46,577 nucleotides of DNA from a virus (IMGVR_UViG_3300020416_000014:1-46577); one strand, 5' to 3'; positions 8,269 to 17,446 are shown, counted from the stretch's first letter. The notes: generated by a model not told the origin, from the sequence alone. Numbers and translations: made by a program.

Positions 8269-9564
8269 ATGGATAGTATCTACGAAAAAGCACAATCTCT
8301 TAGAGAGGGTAAGAAAAGAGGTCTTTGGGACAACATTCATGCTAAGCGTAAGCGTGGAGAGCGTCCTGCTAAACCTGGTGAGAAAGACTATCCTAAAACT
8401 CTCAATGTAGAGGCAAAGGTAGATGAGAGGTTACCTGATTATAAGAGAGCAACTGCTAGAGATAAAAGATATGGCAATCCACATGGGTCACATGAATTAG
8501 GTGGTGGTATCAGAAAGGATAGAAGAGCAGACCATGAAGATAGAAGAGGTAAAAAAACTAAAACTTTTGAAGACTTTGTTTCTGAGAAGAGAGGTCTTTG
8601 GGACAATATCCATGCTAAGCGTAAGCGTGGAGAGCGTCCTGCTAAACCTGGTGACAAAGACTATCCTAAGACACTTAATGTAGAAGGATTGACTGGTGAT
8701 AGAGCACTCCGTGCTCGTCAGATGCAAGATAGCGATATTAAGAAAGGTGGTGGTAAGAGAACTGATGCTGATAGAGATACAGCATTTAGACTTGGAACTG
8801 GTACTAGTGAGGATAGAGTTTCACAGAAAAAAAGAAAAGGTGTTAGTGCCCAAGGTAAAGGTAATGCAGCTAAGCGTCGTATGAATGAAGAGGAGGTGAT
8901 GGAGCAGATGAGTCGTGAAAAGTTTGATACGATGAGTGGTAAACCATCCAGTGCTCTTTCTCGTGGTGGTGAGACTTCAACGATTCAGAAGAAAATTAAT
9001 AAAGCGAGAATTGATGCTAATGCGGCTGGTGCTCGTGGTACTGAGTTTGTGAAGCCAGCTAAACTTCAACAAACAGTGAATAAAGCTGCTACGATGAGAT
9101 TCAATTCTTACGAACCAGAAGGTGAGATGGTTGAAGGAAAGGGTTATCAACCAGAGATAGAGCATAGTAAACTGGGTGATGCTAAAAAGAAAAAAGATAA
9201 GGAAAGAGAATCTAAATTACCACCTCATCTACAGGGTGATGCTATTGGTAAAGCAAGAAAAGCATTTGCACATACCAATACTTATGAAGCTTGTTCTTGG
9301 AGAGATGAACTTGAGTTTGTTCAAGAGGGGTCTGCAGCATGGCAAAGAAAAGAGGGTAAGAATAAATCTGGAGGATTGAATGAAAAAGGTAGAAAATCTT
9401 ATGAGAGAGAAAATCCTGGTAGTGATTTAAAAGCACCACAACCTGAAGGAGGTCCCAGAAAAAGATCTTTCTGTGCTAGAATGGGTGGTGTTAAAGGACC
9501 GATGAAAAAACCTAACGGGGAACCTACTCGTAAGGCGTTGGCACTTAGAAAATGGAAGTGTTAA
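8269..9564 (+). CDS. Basic repeat-containing protein with C-terminal DUF6321-like domain
   Basis: A 431-residue, extremely Lys/Arg-rich protein. Two near-identical ~32-residue modules (RGLWDNIHAKRKRGERPAKPG...DYPKTLNVE) lie at about residues 17-48 and 108-139, separated by a polar linker. The last ~70 residues (KSGGLNEKGRKSYERENPGS, then RKRSFCARMGGVKGPMKKP) match the DUF6321-type domain seen in marine phages. Strong positive charge suggests nucleic-acid binding, and the late promoter just upstream suggests expression with the head genes, perhaps as a packaged or DNA-associated protein; both are inference. GKKTKTFEDFVSEK in the linker between the two modules looks like a short recurrent docking or processing motif. 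Confidence 0.75.
   Translation: MDSIYEKAQSLREGKKRGLWDNIHAKRKRGERPAKPGEKDYPKTLNVEAKVDERLPDYKRATARDKRYGNPHGSHELGGGIRKDRRADHEDRRGKKTKTFEDFVSEKRGLWDNIHAKRKRGERPAKPGDKDYPKTLNVEGLTGDRALRARQMQDSDIKKGGGKRTDADRDTAFRLGTGTSEDRVSQKKRKGVSAQGKGNAAKRRMNEEEVMEQMSREKFDTMSGKPSSALSRGGETSTIQKKINKARIDANAAGARGTEFVKPAKLQQTVNKAATMRFNSYEPEGEMVEGKGYQPEIEHSKLGDAKKKKDKERESKLPPHLQGDAIGKARKAFAHTNTYEACSWRDELEFVQEGSAAWQRKEGKNKSGGLNEKGRKSYERENPGSDLKAPQPEGGPRKRSFCARMGGVKGPMKKPNGEPTRKALALRKWKC
8317..8685 (+). repeat. Two direct repeats of about 96 bp inside the basic protein gene
   Basis: Bases 8317-8412 and 8590-8685 are near-identical, shifted by 273 bases, and encode the duplicated RGLWDNIHAKRKRGERPAKPG module. Differences are a few silent or conservative changes (for example GEKDYP versus GDKDYP), so the duplication is recent or homogenised. 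Confidence 0.85.
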
Positions 9565-10122
9565 TTGACAACATTTGGAATTGCTAATGTATCTAAAGAC
9601 CTACCAGTCTTTAGCACGACTCTAGAGTATGAAAATCTAAAAACTTTAATTGCTGATCACAAAAGAGTATACCCTCAAAAGTATAGAAGTAATGTGCAAG
9701 CATGGAGGAGTGACTGGTTTACTCATAAAAAAGATCCTAGATTTCAAGAGTTCGTAGATGTCTGTACGCAGGCATGTAATTTTTTATCTGCCAATCATTT
9801 TAAGGCAGAGTGTTCTCTTGTGTGTTCTAATATGTGGGTAGTGGATTATGAGAAAGGTGACTGGACTAAAGACCATGACCATTTTCCCGATGTTATGTCA
9901 TGTGTTTATTTTGTTGATGTAGAAGAAAATTGTGCTCCTATTATCTTTGAAGATCAATTAAAAATACAACCTAAGAATAATTTACTTATATTTTTTCCAT
10001 CTTTATTAAGACATAAAGTGCCACCTACAGATTCTAAAAGAATAGTTATATCAATGAATTTTAGACTTGCAGCAGCGATACCAAATATTGAATACACAAA
10101 TGGTTTAGGAGGAATAAACTAA
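9565..10122 (+). CDS. Putative 2OG-Fe(II) oxygenase (185 aa), TTG start
   Basis: The start is TTG directly after the upstream TAA, in the same frame, with a GGAAG ribosome-binding sequence seven bases before the TTG; no in-frame ATG lies near. The core is of the phage 2OG-FeII_Oxy_5 type: MWVVDYEKGDWTKDHDHFPD (metal site), MSCVYFVDVEENCAPIIFED, then LLIFFPSLLRHKVPPTDSKR with distal His and Arg, and a final IVISMNFRLA strand. The substrate is unknown. It ends three bases before a tiny membrane-protein gene that leads into the large terminase. Confidence 0.75.
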   Translation: MTTFGIANVSKDLPVFSTTLEYENLKTLIADHKRVYPQKYRSNVQAWRSDWFTHKKDPRFQEFVDVCTQACNFLSANHFKAECSLVCSNMWVVDYEKGDWTKDHDHFPDVMSCVYFVDVEENCAPIIFEDQLKIQPKNNLLIFFPSLLRHKVPPTDSKRIVISMNFRLAAAIPNIEYTNGLGGIN

Positions 10123-10124
10123 CC

Positions 10125-10220
10125 ATGGTTGTATGGGGTGTTATTTGGATGGTAGCGATACTAGTAATAGTAGTATCTTGGTACATTTACTATATACTTC
10201 GTATGGCATTTGAAGAATGA
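10125..10220 (+). CDS. Single-span membrane miniprotein (31 aa)
   Basis: A 31-residue frame consisting almost entirely of one hydrophobic helix (VIWMVAILVIVVSWYIYYILR) with a short acidic tail. Its TGA overlaps the terminase ATG (ATGA), a coupling arrangement used by most genes here. The predicted single transmembrane span and position support a real gene; function unknown. Confidence 0.55.
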   Translation: MVVWGVIWMVAILVIVVSWYIYYILRMAFEE

Positions 10221-11875
10221 ATAATAACGAGATATACTTAGGTAACCCTAACCTAAAAAAAGCAAACACTCAAATTGAATGGAGCAAATCTCAAGTCAAA
10301 GAGTTTATCAAGTGTAAAAACGATCCAATTTACTTTGCTAAAAATTATGTAAAGATCGTTTCTCTTGATAAAGGTCTTGTTAACTTTGACATGTATGATT
10401 TTCAAGAAAAGTTAATTAGAAATTTCCACGAAAAGAGATTTAATATTTGCAAAATGCCTCGTCAAACAGGTAAGTCAACTACTTGTGTTGCATACCTCTT
10501 GCATTATATTGTATTTAATGATAGTGTTAATGTAGGTATTCTAGCAAACAAAGCAGCAACTGCTAGAGAACTACTTGGTAGATTACAAACTGCATATGAA
10601 AACATTCCTAAGTGGATGCAGCAGGGTATCCTATCATGGAACAAAGGATCAATGGAGTTAGAAAATGGATCAAAGATACTGGCAGCTTCTACATCTGCAA
10701 GTGCTGTCCGAGGCATGTCGTTCAATATCATTTTCCTCGACGAGTTCGCCTTTGTCCCAAATCATATCGCAGAAGCGTTCTTTAGTTCTGTTTATCCTAC
10801 TATTACATCTGGTAGTTCCACAAAAGTCATAATGGTGTCTACCCCCTGTGGTATGAATCATTTCTACAGGTATTGGCATGATGCACAGAGAGGTAAGAAC
10901 GAATATACTGCTACTGAAGTTCATTGGTCTGAAGTGCCTGGCAGAGATGCTAAGTGGAAGGAACAGACTATTAAGAACACATCTGAACAACAGTTCAAGG
11001 TTGAGTTTGAATGTGAGTTCTTAGGATCTGTTGATACTCTTATTAGTGTAGTTAAACTTAGGAATCTTGTATTTGAAGATCCAATAGAGAATAATGGAAA
11101 AGGACTTGTCCTATATGAAAGACCTGTAAAAAATAATGATTATATCATTACGGTTGACACTGCTAGAGGTATTGACCATGACTATTCATGTTTTGTAGTA
11201 TTTGATATTACAACATATCCATATAAGACTGTGGCAAGGTATAGGAATAATGAGATCAAACCTATGCTGTTTCCTAATATCATAATGGATGTAGCAAGAG
11301 CGTACAATGAAGCATATGTATTGGTAGAGATTAATGACATCGGAGAGCAAGTAGCATCTATCCTTAACTACGATTTGGAATATGAAAATTTATTAATGTG
11401 TGCTATGAGAGGTAGAAATGGTCAACAAGTAGGATCAGGATTCTCTGGTAGTAGGACACAGATGGGTGTCAGAATGACACAAGCTGTTAAGAAGTTAGGT
11501 TGCTCTAACTTGAAAACCTTAATGGAAGATGATAAGATAGTAACAAATGATTACGATATCATTGCTGAACTTACTACCTTTGTTCAGAAAAAACAATCGT
11601 GGGAGGCAGAGGATGGTTGCCACGATGACCTTGCTATGTGTTTAGTCATATTCTCTTGGTTAGTAGCACAAGACTACTTTAAAGAGATGACAGATACGGA
11701 TGTCCGTAAACGCATCTATGAAGAACAGAAAAATCAAATTGAGCAAGACATGGCTCCTTTTGGTTTTATTTTAGATGGTGTAGATGATGAAGATGAGTTT
11801 GTTGATGGAGAAGGTGACAGGTGGGCAAAGGTTGATGAGTATGGTGATCGTTCTTACATGTGGGAGTACAAATGA
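10217..11875 (+). CDS. 17: Large terminase subunit gp17
   Basis: The 552-residue DNA-packaging motor: the ATPase pumps DNA into the prohead and the nuclease cuts the concatemer. Walker A (PRQTGKST, residues 81-88) follows an adenine-binding region, Walker B is IIFLDE (about 171-176), and the coupling motif STPCG follows at about 208. The C-terminal RNase H-like nuclease shows its acidic residues at D314 (TVDTARG), E371 (LVEINDIG) and D470/D471 (HDDLAM). The length is near the T4 protein (610). It overlaps the upstream miniprotein and the downstream cytidylyltransferase by four bases each. Confidence 0.97.
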   Translation: MNNNEIYLGNPNLKKANTQIEWSKSQVKEFIKCKNDPIYFAKNYVKIVSLDKGLVNFDMYDFQEKLIRNFHEKRFNICKMPRQTGKSTTCVAYLLHYIVFNDSVNVGILANKAATARELLGRLQTAYENIPKWMQQGILSWNKGSMELENGSKILAASTSASAVRGMSFNIIFLDEFAFVPNHIAEAFFSSVYPTITSGSSTKVIMVSTPCGMNHFYRYWHDAQRGKNEYTATEVHWSEVPGRDAKWKEQTIKNTSEQQFKVEFECEFLGSVDTLISVVKLRNLVFEDPIENNGKGLVLYERPVKNNDYIITVDTARGIDHDYSCFVVFDITTYPYKTVARYRNNEIKPMLFPNIIMDVARAYNEAYVLVEINDIGEQVASILNYDLEYENLLMCAMRGRNGQQVGSGFSGSRTQMGVRMTQAVKKLGCSNLKTLMEDDKIVTNDYDIIAELTTFVQKKQSWEAEDGCHDDLAMCLVIFSWLVAQDYFKEMTDTDVRKRIYEEQKNQIEQDMAPFGFILDGVDDEDEFVDGEGDRWAKVDEYGDRSYMWEYK

Positions 11876-12294
11876 AAATTGTTATTGTTAGTGGTGGATT
11901 TGATCCTATTCATAGTGGTCACATTGCACACTTCAAAGCAGCAAAAGAACTAGGAGATATCCTAATAGTAGGATGTAACTCTGATGAATGGTTGACTAGA
12001 AAAAAAGGTAAACCCTTCATGCCAATAGAAGAGAGAATGTGTATCATCAAAGAATTATCATGTGTAGATAGTTGCGTAGCATTTAATGATGATAATAATA
12101 GTTCTATAGACCTGATTAGTAAGGTACTAGAAATATTTGATGATGTGGTGTTTGCTAATGGTGGAGATAGAACAAAAGATAATATACCAGAGATAGATGC
12201 ATTTGATAAAGATCCTAGAGTGTCATTTGCATTTGGTGTAGGTGGTGAGGATAAGAAAAACTCTAGTAGTTGGATTCTGTCACAATGGACTTAG
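11872..12294 (+). CDS. Cytidylyltransferase (glycerol-3-phosphate or HldE-like)
   Basis: A 140-residue nucleotidyltransferase-fold protein. The N-terminus has the class signature GGFDPIHSGH (HxGH at H14-H17), and the C-terminus has SSSWIL, corresponding to the ISSTxI motif. Such enzymes transfer CMP from CTP to glycerol-3-phosphate or ADP/CDP to heptose-phosphate sugars; which one cannot be told here. The start chosen is the ATG that overlaps the terminase TGA; a further ATG 12 bases upstream is less likely. It may modify sugars or lipids, or be a virion-glycan enzyme. Confidence 0.82.
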   Translation: MKIVIVSGGFDPIHSGHIAHFKAAKELGDILIVGCNSDEWLTRKKGKPFMPIEERMCIIKELSCVDSCVAFNDDNNSSIDLISKVLEIFDDVVFANGGDRTKDNIPEIDAFDKDPRVSFAFGVGGEDKKNSSSWILSQWT

Positions 12295-12509
12295 AAGATC
12301 AATTCGATACAGCAAGTTTATTATTAACAGAAAGAAGATGTAGGATTTGTGGTGTCACAAAAAACTTGATTGAAGATTTTTATATAACTCATAAAAATAG
12401 CACACATCTCCAATCATCTTATTCTTACGAATGTAAAAAATGCACAATCAATAGAATTACTAGTAGGAGAAAGAAAGATATCTGCGATTGGACATATCCA
12501 GACTGGTAG
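12285..12509 (+). CDS. CxxC zinc-binding miniprotein (74 aa)
   Basis: The reading frame overlaps the end of the cytidylyltransferase gene; I use the ATG at 12285 rather than the TTG at 12270. The protein has CRICG and CKKC, two Cys pairs about 34 residues apart, as in the zinc-binding part of recombination endonuclease VII and many small phage proteins; the catalytic part of endonuclease VII is absent. The C-terminal half is basic (RITSRRKKD). A DNA- or RNA-binding role is possible but not shown. Confidence 0.6.
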   Translation: MDLEDQFDTASLLLTERRCRICGVTKNLIEDFYITHKNSTHLQSSYSYECKKCTINRITSRRKKDICDWTYPDW

Positions 12510-12549
12510 TGTGTTCATGTACTGTTTCCCCAATTAAAAGTGTCTAAAC

Positions 12550-12557
12550 AATAAATA
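12550..12557 (+). promoter_or_regulatory. Late promoter (AATAAATA) for gp18
   Basis: A near-consensus late promoter core 38 bases before the gp18 ATG. A TAGGGG Shine-Dalgarno-like sequence lies further downstream, just before the start. Confidence 0.65.
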
Positions 12558-12594
12558 ATCATAGACAAATTGGATTCTATTAGGGGATAATCAG

Positions 12595-14835
12595 ATGCCA
12601 CTAAATTTAGCATCTCCTGGAATTGTTGTAAGGGAAGTAGACCTAACCAACGGTAGAGTCGATGCAACATCGACAAAGACCGCTGGACTAGCCGCTCCCT
12701 TTGCTAAAGGACCAGTAGAGAGACCTCAACTCATCGAGACAGAAGCCGATCTCTTGGATACCTTTGGACAACCTTATCCTAAGGATAACCATTACGAGTA
12801 TTGGTTGACTGCATCGTCTTATCTCGCATACGGTGGCGTGATGAGAGTAGTTCGTGCAGACGACGAAGAACTTAAAAATGGTTTTGTGGGAGTTGCAGCA
12901 AGCGTTAAAATCAAGTCCGTAGATGACTATGTTGACGCAGGTTACGCAGAAAATACTCTCTCAGGTGTTACATACGCAGCAAAAAATCCTGGCTCATGGT
13001 CAAACGGAATTAAGGTTGCGACCATCGACGCTTTTGGAGATCAGGTATTAAGTGGTATCGTTACTACTGATGTATTAGGATACGGTTCTACTACAGTTCC
13101 CATTGACCCAATTGATCTAAAAGTTGGTTACGCTGTTACACAGACTGTCCCTGCAGGAACTGTTATCGCAGGAGCTGGTAGCACTAGCATTTTAGATGGT
13201 TTCTTAAAAGGTATCATCACCGAGATTGGTAACTCTACAATTACTGTTAAGGTGGTATCACATGTCTCTGGCATGGGCACTGAGACTGCTGTTGACTATC
13301 AACAGGCAGGTACTTATCAGTTCTCTGAGACTGGAAACCTTGGTATTCATACTAACGAGTCTAGAAGATATGGTAGTTGGAGAGGTCTTCCAGCAAACGA
13401 ATACAGTGGTTTAACCACTTACACAGGATCTGTAGACTGGTTTGATCAACAAGTTATTAGTCTTAGCAACGGTTCAACCGTTAAGTGGAATCAGATTGCG
13501 GAGAGACCTGGCACATCATCTTATGCTGCTCAAAGAAACTCAAGATTTGACGAGGTTCATGTTGTTGCATATGACGATACTGGAACTTTAACTGGTAACT
13601 CTGGAACTATTCTAGAGAAACACACTAGTCTCTCTAAAGCAAAGGATGCTTTATATTCAGCAGGTGCTCCTGCATACTGGAGAAAGGTTATCGAAGTTGG
13701 TTCACCAAACCTATTTGCTGGTGGTGCTCCTGCTGGTATCACATCTACAGGTTTCGCTGATGATGGTTGGGATACATTTGGTGATGGTGGATGGGATCAG
13801 AATACTGAGAACATCTCCTTCAGTTGTATTGGTAACTATGTCAAGATCCTTGGAGGTGGTAAAGACTATAATGGTATTTCTACCATTACTGAGTCTGGTG
13901 CTCTTAACCTTGATATTGGTGCTCTTTCAGAAGCATATGACTATCTTAGAGACCCTGATCTTTTTGATATTGACTTCTTACTTCTTGGTAATGCCGCTCA
14001 TGGTAAACATGAAACACAAGCATTATCTAATAAACTGATTGAAATTGCAGAATTTAGAAAGGATTGCGTCGCATTCCTCTCACCATTCAGAGGATCATTC
14101 TTGACTCCTACTGGTAGTGGAGAGTCACTACAATTAAATGTAGACACTGTGACTGACAACATTGTTAGTTACTACTCACCAATCACATCAAGTTCTTACG
14201 CGGTTCTTGACAGTGGTTACAAGTACATGTATGACAGGTTCAATCAGCAATTCCGTTACATTCCAATGAACGGAGATATCGCTGGTACATGTGCTAGAAA
14301 CGATATCAACAACTTCCCTTGGTTCTCACCAGGCGGAACAGCAAGAGGTGCTATCTTAAATGCTGTAAAACTAGCATACGCTCCTAACAAAGTACATAGA
14401 GATAAACTCTATTCTAATCGAATCAACCCTATCATCTTCTCACCTGGTGCAGGAATTATCCTCTTCGGTGATAAGACTGGATTAGGTAGGTCTTCTGCCT
14501 TTGACAGAATCAATGTTCGCAGACTGTTTATCTTCCTTGAGAAGGCAATCGCTGCAGCAGCAAAAGATGTGCTCTTTGAGTTCAACGACGAGATTACTAG
14601 AATTAATTTCATCAACATTGTTGAACCATTCCTCCGTGATGTGCAGTCAAAACGAGGTATTCAAGATTTCGTCGTTATTTGCGATGAGACCAATAACACC
14701 CCTGCTATCATTGACAGCAACGAGTTTGTTGCTGACATCTACATCAAACCCGCAAGATCCATTAACTTTATCGGTCTTACATTTGTTGCTACTCGCACAG
14801 GTGTATCATTTGACGAAGTTATTGGTAAGGTCTGA
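12595..14835 (+). CDS. 18: Tail sheath protein gp18
   Basis: The 746-residue contractile sheath subunit. Features are the conserved N-terminus (LASPGIVVREVDLTNGR), surface domains in the middle with numerous Gly/Ser/Thr residues, and the conserved C-terminal core (RDDRSNFPWFSPGGTARG-type segment, here NNFPWFSPGGTARG, then RRLFIFLEKAIAAAAKDVLFEFND). It is longer than T4 gp18 (659), the difference lying in the exposed middle domains. A late promoter precedes it and gp19 follows after 32 bases. Confidence 0.96.
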   Translation: MPLNLASPGIVVREVDLTNGRVDATSTKTAGLAAPFAKGPVERPQLIETEADLLDTFGQPYPKDNHYEYWLTASSYLAYGGVMRVVRADDEELKNGFVGVAASVKIKSVDDYVDAGYAENTLSGVTYAAKNPGSWSNGIKVATIDAFGDQVLSGIVTTDVLGYGSTTVPIDPIDLKVGYAVTQTVPAGTVIAGAGSTSILDGFLKGIITEIGNSTITVKVVSHVSGMGTETAVDYQQAGTYQFSETGNLGIHTNESRRYGSWRGLPANEYSGLTTYTGSVDWFDQQVISLSNGSTVKWNQIAERPGTSSYAAQRNSRFDEVHVVAYDDTGTLTGNSGTILEKHTSLSKAKDALYSAGAPAYWRKVIEVGSPNLFAGGAPAGITSTGFADDGWDTFGDGGWDQNTENISFSCIGNYVKILGGGKDYNGISTITESGALNLDIGALSEAYDYLRDPDLFDIDFLLLGNAAHGKHETQALSNKLIEIAEFRKDCVAFLSPFRGSFLTPTGSGESLQLNVDTVTDNIVSYYSPITSSSYAVLDSGYKYMYDRFNQQFRYIPMNGDIAGTCARNDINNFPWFSPGGTARGAILNAVKLAYAPNKVHRDKLYSNRINPIIFSPGAGIILFGDKTGLGRSSAFDRINVRRLFIFLEKAIAAAAKDVLFEFNDEITRINFINIVEPFLRDVQSKRGIQDFVVICDETNNTPAIIDSNEFVADIYIKPARSINFIGLTFVATRTGVSFDEVIGKV

Positions 14836-14867
14836 TTTAATTAACTAAACCTACAGGTATAAGACCA

Positions 14868-15491
14868 ATGGCAATCAATCAACAGAATCCACCAAAGACT
14901 TCTGAACGCACTATCGACAAGTTTAAGTCGAGGTTGACTGGTGGAATTGCAAGACCTAACCTGTTTGAGGTGGTTCTTGCGTATCCAGACGGAGCTGTAG
15001 ATTCCTCAGTTGCTGACATTGATCCAAAATCAAGATTCCTTGTCAAAGCAGCAAATCTTCCAGCATCCAACATTGCTCCCATTAGCGTTCCATTTAGAGG
15101 GAGACAACTTAAAATTGCAGGAGATAGAACATTCGATGAGTGGCAGATTACTGTCATCAACGATACTGATTTTGCAATCCGCACTTCCATGGAAAGATGG
15201 ATGAACAGCATCGCTAAGGTGTCTGACAACTCTGGTAATATTAATCCTGAGGACTACACTAAAGATGCCTATGTCTACCAGTTAGGTAGAGCTGCAGTTG
15301 GTGCTGGTTCAGATCAAGGATCTGGAGAAAATATGCCTGTTCTCAGGACTTATAAATTCTACAGTATCTTCCCAACTAATGTTTCTGCTATCGATCTTTC
15401 ATACGATTCTTCAGATGCAATTGAAGAATTTACAGTAACCTTCCAAGTCCAATGGTGGGAAGCTGCTGGAAATGGTGGTACTGTTGCTTGA
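14868..15491 (+). CDS. 19: Tail tube protein gp19
   Basis: The 207-residue subunit of the inner tail tube through which DNA passes. The gp19 fold is visible in SRLTGGIARPNLFEVVLAYP, then PISVPFRGRQLKIAGDRTFDEW and MERWMNSI, with a conserved VQWWEAAG near the end. It is longer than T4 gp19 (163), with an N-terminal extension and an internal insertion. The stop codon TGA is part of the GATAAATA late promoter of the portal gene. Confidence 0.95.
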   Translation: MAINQQNPPKTSERTIDKFKSRLTGGIARPNLFEVVLAYPDGAVDSSVADIDPKSRFLVKAANLPASNIAPISVPFRGRQLKIAGDRTFDEWQITVINDTDFAIRTSMERWMNSIAKVSDNSGNINPEDYTKDAYVYQLGRAAVGAGSDQGSGENMPVLRTYKFYSIFPTNVSAIDLSYDSSDAIEEFTVTFQVQWWEAAGNGGTVA

Positions 15492-15497
15492 TAAATA
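15490..15497 (+). promoter_or_regulatory. Late promoter (GATAAATA) for gp20
   Basis: A late promoter core overlapping the gp19 stop and lying 33 bases before the gp20 ATG. Confidence 0.65.
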
Positions 15498-15522
15498 GAT
15501 AAGATCAAGTATTTTTTTAATA

Positions 15523-17199
15523 ATGGCCAAACTTTTTGGATTTTCTATTGAAGACAATGACGACCTTGCTAAAGGCGTAGTTTCCCCCATCCCGCAAACA
15601 GGCGAGGATGGGGTTGACTATTATATTCAAAGTGGATTTTCCAGTCAAGTTATTGACCTTGAAGGGATATATAAGGATGAACATCAATCAATTAAAAAAT
15701 ATAGAGAGATGGCTCTCCACCCTGAGGTGGACAATGCTGTAGAAGATATTGTTAATGAAGCAATTGTAAGCGATACTAATGATAGTCCTGTTGAGATTGA
15801 CTTAGAAAATCTTAGAGCGTCTGATGGGATTAAAAATAAAATTAGAGATGAGTTTAAACACATCAAAGATCTGTTAGATTTTGATTCTAAATCACATGAG
15901 ATTTTTAGAAATTGGTATGTTGATGGTAGACTTTATTACAACAAAGTAATCGATATTAAAAATCCTCAGGATGGTATACAGGAGTTAAGATATATCGATC
16001 CTATGAAGATGCGTTATGTGCGTAAGGAGCAAAAGAAAAAGGACGAGAGAGGAGATCTTTTTAATACTAGTCAAGTACATCAATCAGATAAAGTATTTTT
16101 CCCTAAGATTGAAGAATACTTCATGTATACTCCAACTCCTAGATACCCTACCAATATGGTACAGGGTAGTGCTGCTAGTATGACGGGAGTTAAGTTAGCA
16201 AAAGATTCTATTACATATTGCACATCTGGTTTAGTAGATAGAAACAAAGGCACTTGTCTTTCATATCTACACAAAGCAATTAAGTCACTTAATCAATTGC
16301 GTATGATTGAAGATAGTCTTGTTATCTACAGATTATCTCGTGCTCCAGAAAGAAGAATTTTTTACATTGATGTTGGTAATCTTCCCAAGATTAAAGCGGA
16401 ACAATATCTAAGAGATGTGATGTCTCGATATAGAAATAAATTAGTATATGATTCTAAAACAGGTGAGACAAGAGACGATAAAAAATACATGTCCATGCTT
16501 GAAGATTTTTGGTTGCCTAGAAGAGAGGGTGGTAGAGGCACAGAAATTACAACATTACCAGGCGGACAAAATCTTGGTGAGTTAGCAGACATCGAATATT
16601 TCCAATCTAAGTTATACAGATCCTTGGGTGTGCCTGAGTCTAGAATTGCTGGATCAGGAGATGGATTTAACCTTGGTCGTAGTTCAGAAATTTTAAGAGA
16701 TGAACTTAAGTTTAGCAAGTTTGTAGGTAGACTACGCAAACGCTTTAGTAAGATTTTCTTAGATATGTTGAGGACTCAATTGTTGCTCAAGAATGTTGTC
16801 ACTCCTGAGGATTGGGAGATTATGTCTGAGCATATTCAGTTTGATTTTATCTACGACAATCATTTTGCAGAACTTAAAGATAAAGAATTAATGGAAGGTC
16901 GTTTAGGTCTTCTTGGTATGGTAGAACCTTATGTTGGTAGATACTATTCTACAGAATATATTAGAAGACAAGTCTTGCGTCAAAGAGATCAAGAGATTGT
17001 AGAAATTGATCAACAAATTGAAGATGAAATTGCTAAAGGTATCATTCCAGATCCTAATCAAATGATGCTTGAATTAGAGCAGGGTGCCGCAATGGGACTA
17101 GATCCAACGCAACAAGGTGCGGATCCAAATGGTCAAGTTCCTGCACAACCTGCTAAACCTACGCTACCTCAACCAGGCGTGGGAGAGGGAGAGATATAA
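15523..17199 (+). CDS. 20: Portal protein gp20
   Basis: The 558-residue dodecameric portal vertex through which gp17 packages DNA and to which the neck attaches. Recognisable stretches include MALHPEVDNAVEDIVNEAIV, then WYVDGRLYYNKVID, IRYIDP-type (LRYIDPMKMRYVRK), PERRIFYIDVGNLPK and DFWLPRREGGRGTEI, all diagnostic of cyanophage gp20. The Gln/Pro-rich C-terminus is slightly longer than in T4 (524 residues). It is followed by a perfect late promoter that overlaps its stop codon. Confidence 0.98.
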   Translation: MAKLFGFSIEDNDDLAKGVVSPIPQTGEDGVDYYIQSGFSSQVIDLEGIYKDEHQSIKKYREMALHPEVDNAVEDIVNEAIVSDTNDSPVEIDLENLRASDGIKNKIRDEFKHIKDLLDFDSKSHEIFRNWYVDGRLYYNKVIDIKNPQDGIQELRYIDPMKMRYVRKEQKKKDERGDLFNTSQVHQSDKVFFPKIEEYFMYTPTPRYPTNMVQGSAASMTGVKLAKDSITYCTSGLVDRNKGTCLSYLHKAIKSLNQLRMIEDSLVIYRLSRAPERRIFYIDVGNLPKIKAEQYLRDVMSRYRNKLVYDSKTGETRDDKKYMSMLEDFWLPRREGGRGTEITTLPGGQNLGELADIEYFQSKLYRSLGVPESRIAGSGDGFNLGRSSEILRDELKFSKFVGRLRKRFSKIFLDMLRTQLLLKNVVTPEDWEIMSEHIQFDFIYDNHFAELKDKELMEGRLGLLGMVEPYVGRYYSTEYIRRQVLRQRDQEIVEIDQQIEDEIAKGIIPDPNQMMLELEQGAAMGLDPTQQGADPNGQVPAQPAKPTLPQPGVGEGEI

Positions 17200-17202
17200 A
17201 TA
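17195..17202 (+). promoter_or_regulatory. Late promoter (TATAAATA) for the prohead core genes
   Basis: An exact late-promoter core overlapping the gp20 stop, 30 bases before the ATG at 17225. Confidence 0.75.
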
Positions 17203-17224
17203 AATTATATCAGTAACTTTAATT

Positions 17225-17446
17225 ATGATGGAAGAACTCGTCAACATGATTGCGACAGATGCTTCTGCCGCAGATATTAGCGATCAGATCAAAGATGTGC
17301 TTTTTGCAAAATCAGCAAAAAGAATCGATGAACTGCGACCTCATGCAGCTGAAGATCTATTTGGATCACAAGAAGTAGAGGTAGACGATACCGATACTGT
17401 TGATACTGTAGAAGATCAACCTCAAGAGGAACCAACTGATGTCTAG
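17225..17446 (+). CDS. Small acidic prohead core protein, gp67-like by position
   Basis: A 73-residue protein, with an N-terminal helix (MEELVNMIATDASAADISDQIKDVLFAKSAKRIDEL) and a very acidic Glu/Asp/Thr tail. T4 has the small prohead core protein gp67 at exactly this place, between portal gp20 and protease gp21, and it is likewise small and acidic. The name rests on position and composition. A second in-frame ATG follows the first, so either start is possible. It overlaps the next gene by eight bases. Confidence 0.7.
   Translation: MMEELVNMIATDASAADISDQIKDVLFAKSAKRIDELRPHAAEDLFGSQEVEVDDTDTVDTVEDQPQEEPTDV

Noticed and set aside
8317-8685. CRISPR-like repeat or mobile element
   Set aside because: There are only two long copies within one reading frame, encoding the same protein module.
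12285-12509. Recombination endonuclease VII (gp49)
   Set aside because: Only the two Cys pairs resemble it; the protein is far too short and lacks the catalytic segment.
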